A stretch of DNA of 13,136 bases from Desulfuromusa sp. (lineage in GTDB: Bacteria > Desulfobacterota > Desulfuromonadia > Desulfuromonadales > Geopsychrobacteraceae): positions 1-13,136 of the forward strand of contig JAGLDI010000056.1 of NCBI GenBank assembly GCA_023145655.1, written 5' to 3'. Of this stretch, positions 13,109 to 13,136 are shown in pieces. Below the pieces are notes generated by a model, which did not search any database, had not been told where the DNA came from, and saw only the letters and a program-made list of their open reading frames with translations. A program made the translations under genes and the position numbers. The first letter of the stretch is position 1. Each line of letters begins with the position of its first letter.

Positions 13109-13136
13109 CAAACAGGCTCCGTTGGGAGCCTGTTTG
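13109..13136 (+). terminator. Strong hairpin after the DUF4124 gene, probable terminator
   Basis: CAAACAGGCTCC (13109-13120) and GGAGCCTGTTTG (13125-13136) form a perfect 12-bp stem with a GTTG loop, 4 nt after the stop codon. The window ends at the stem, so the U-tract cannot be checked. The A-rich left arm means the right arm supplies TGTTTG on either strand, and a bidirectional terminator is possible. Confidence 0.75.

Noticed and set aside
1..13136. Mobile element, CRISPR array, defence system or toxin-antitoxin pair
   Set aside because: No transposase, integrase, spaced repeats, Cas, restriction or toxin-like gene was recognised; the MazG-like protein is not beside a MazE/MazF-type gene.

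Overview
The window looks like chromosomal DNA from a mesophilic Gram-negative bacterium. I suggest a Desulfuromonadales-type delta-proteobacterium (Desulfuromonas/Geobacter relatives), inferred from the moderate GC content, the zinc-ribbon/acidic-linker/RDD protein beside prmA-rsmE, the DUF4124 lipo/secretory-type protein and the abundance of two-component systems. No 16S rRNA, tRNA or other decisive marker is present, so this placement is a judgement. I see no mobile element, CRISPR array, phage gene or tRNA.

Left half (1-6423), all on the minus strand. Reading in the direction of transcription, the order is: an OmpR-family response regulator (6423-5749); a sensor-domain-less histidine kinase (5632-4715), separated from the regulator by a terminator-like hairpin; a strong minus-strand terminator with an unusual C-rich loop (4605-4562), possibly a small RNA; a NarX/DegS-type histidine kinase (4476-3109) with a LuxR-type response regulator (3055-2300); a FadR-type GntR regulator (2143-1406) with a probable self-operator and its own terminator; and a compact three-gene operon of MazG-like pyrophosphohydrolase, Bcp peroxiredoxin and MaoC-like hydratase (1311-75).

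Centre (6424-6808) is a 385-bp AT-rich intergenic region between divergent genes. It holds an inverted repeat just upstream of the response regulator, a cluster of ACTAG repeats and a hairpin in the prmA leader.

Right half (6809-13136), mostly on the plus strand. prmA and rsmE (methylation of ribosomal protein L11 and of 16S rRNA) are followed by a zinc-ribbon/RDD membrane protein. A convergent metallo-beta-lactamase-fold hydrolase (10461-9847) comes next. It shares an 81-bp divergent promoter region with a plus-strand operon of dapF (meso-diaminopimelate synthesis), a HAD phosphatase of the pyrimidine 5'-nucleotidase type, dtd (D-aminoacyl-tRNA deacylase) and a secreted DUF4124 protein. A perfect 12-bp hairpin stem closes the window.

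Most of this is ordinary housekeeping and regulatory DNA. The items most worth checking are the candidate small RNA with an anti-Shine-Dalgarno-like loop at 4562-4628, the split and truncated two-component operon at 4715-6423, and the divergent DNA-binding half of the LuxR-type regulator at 2300-3055.
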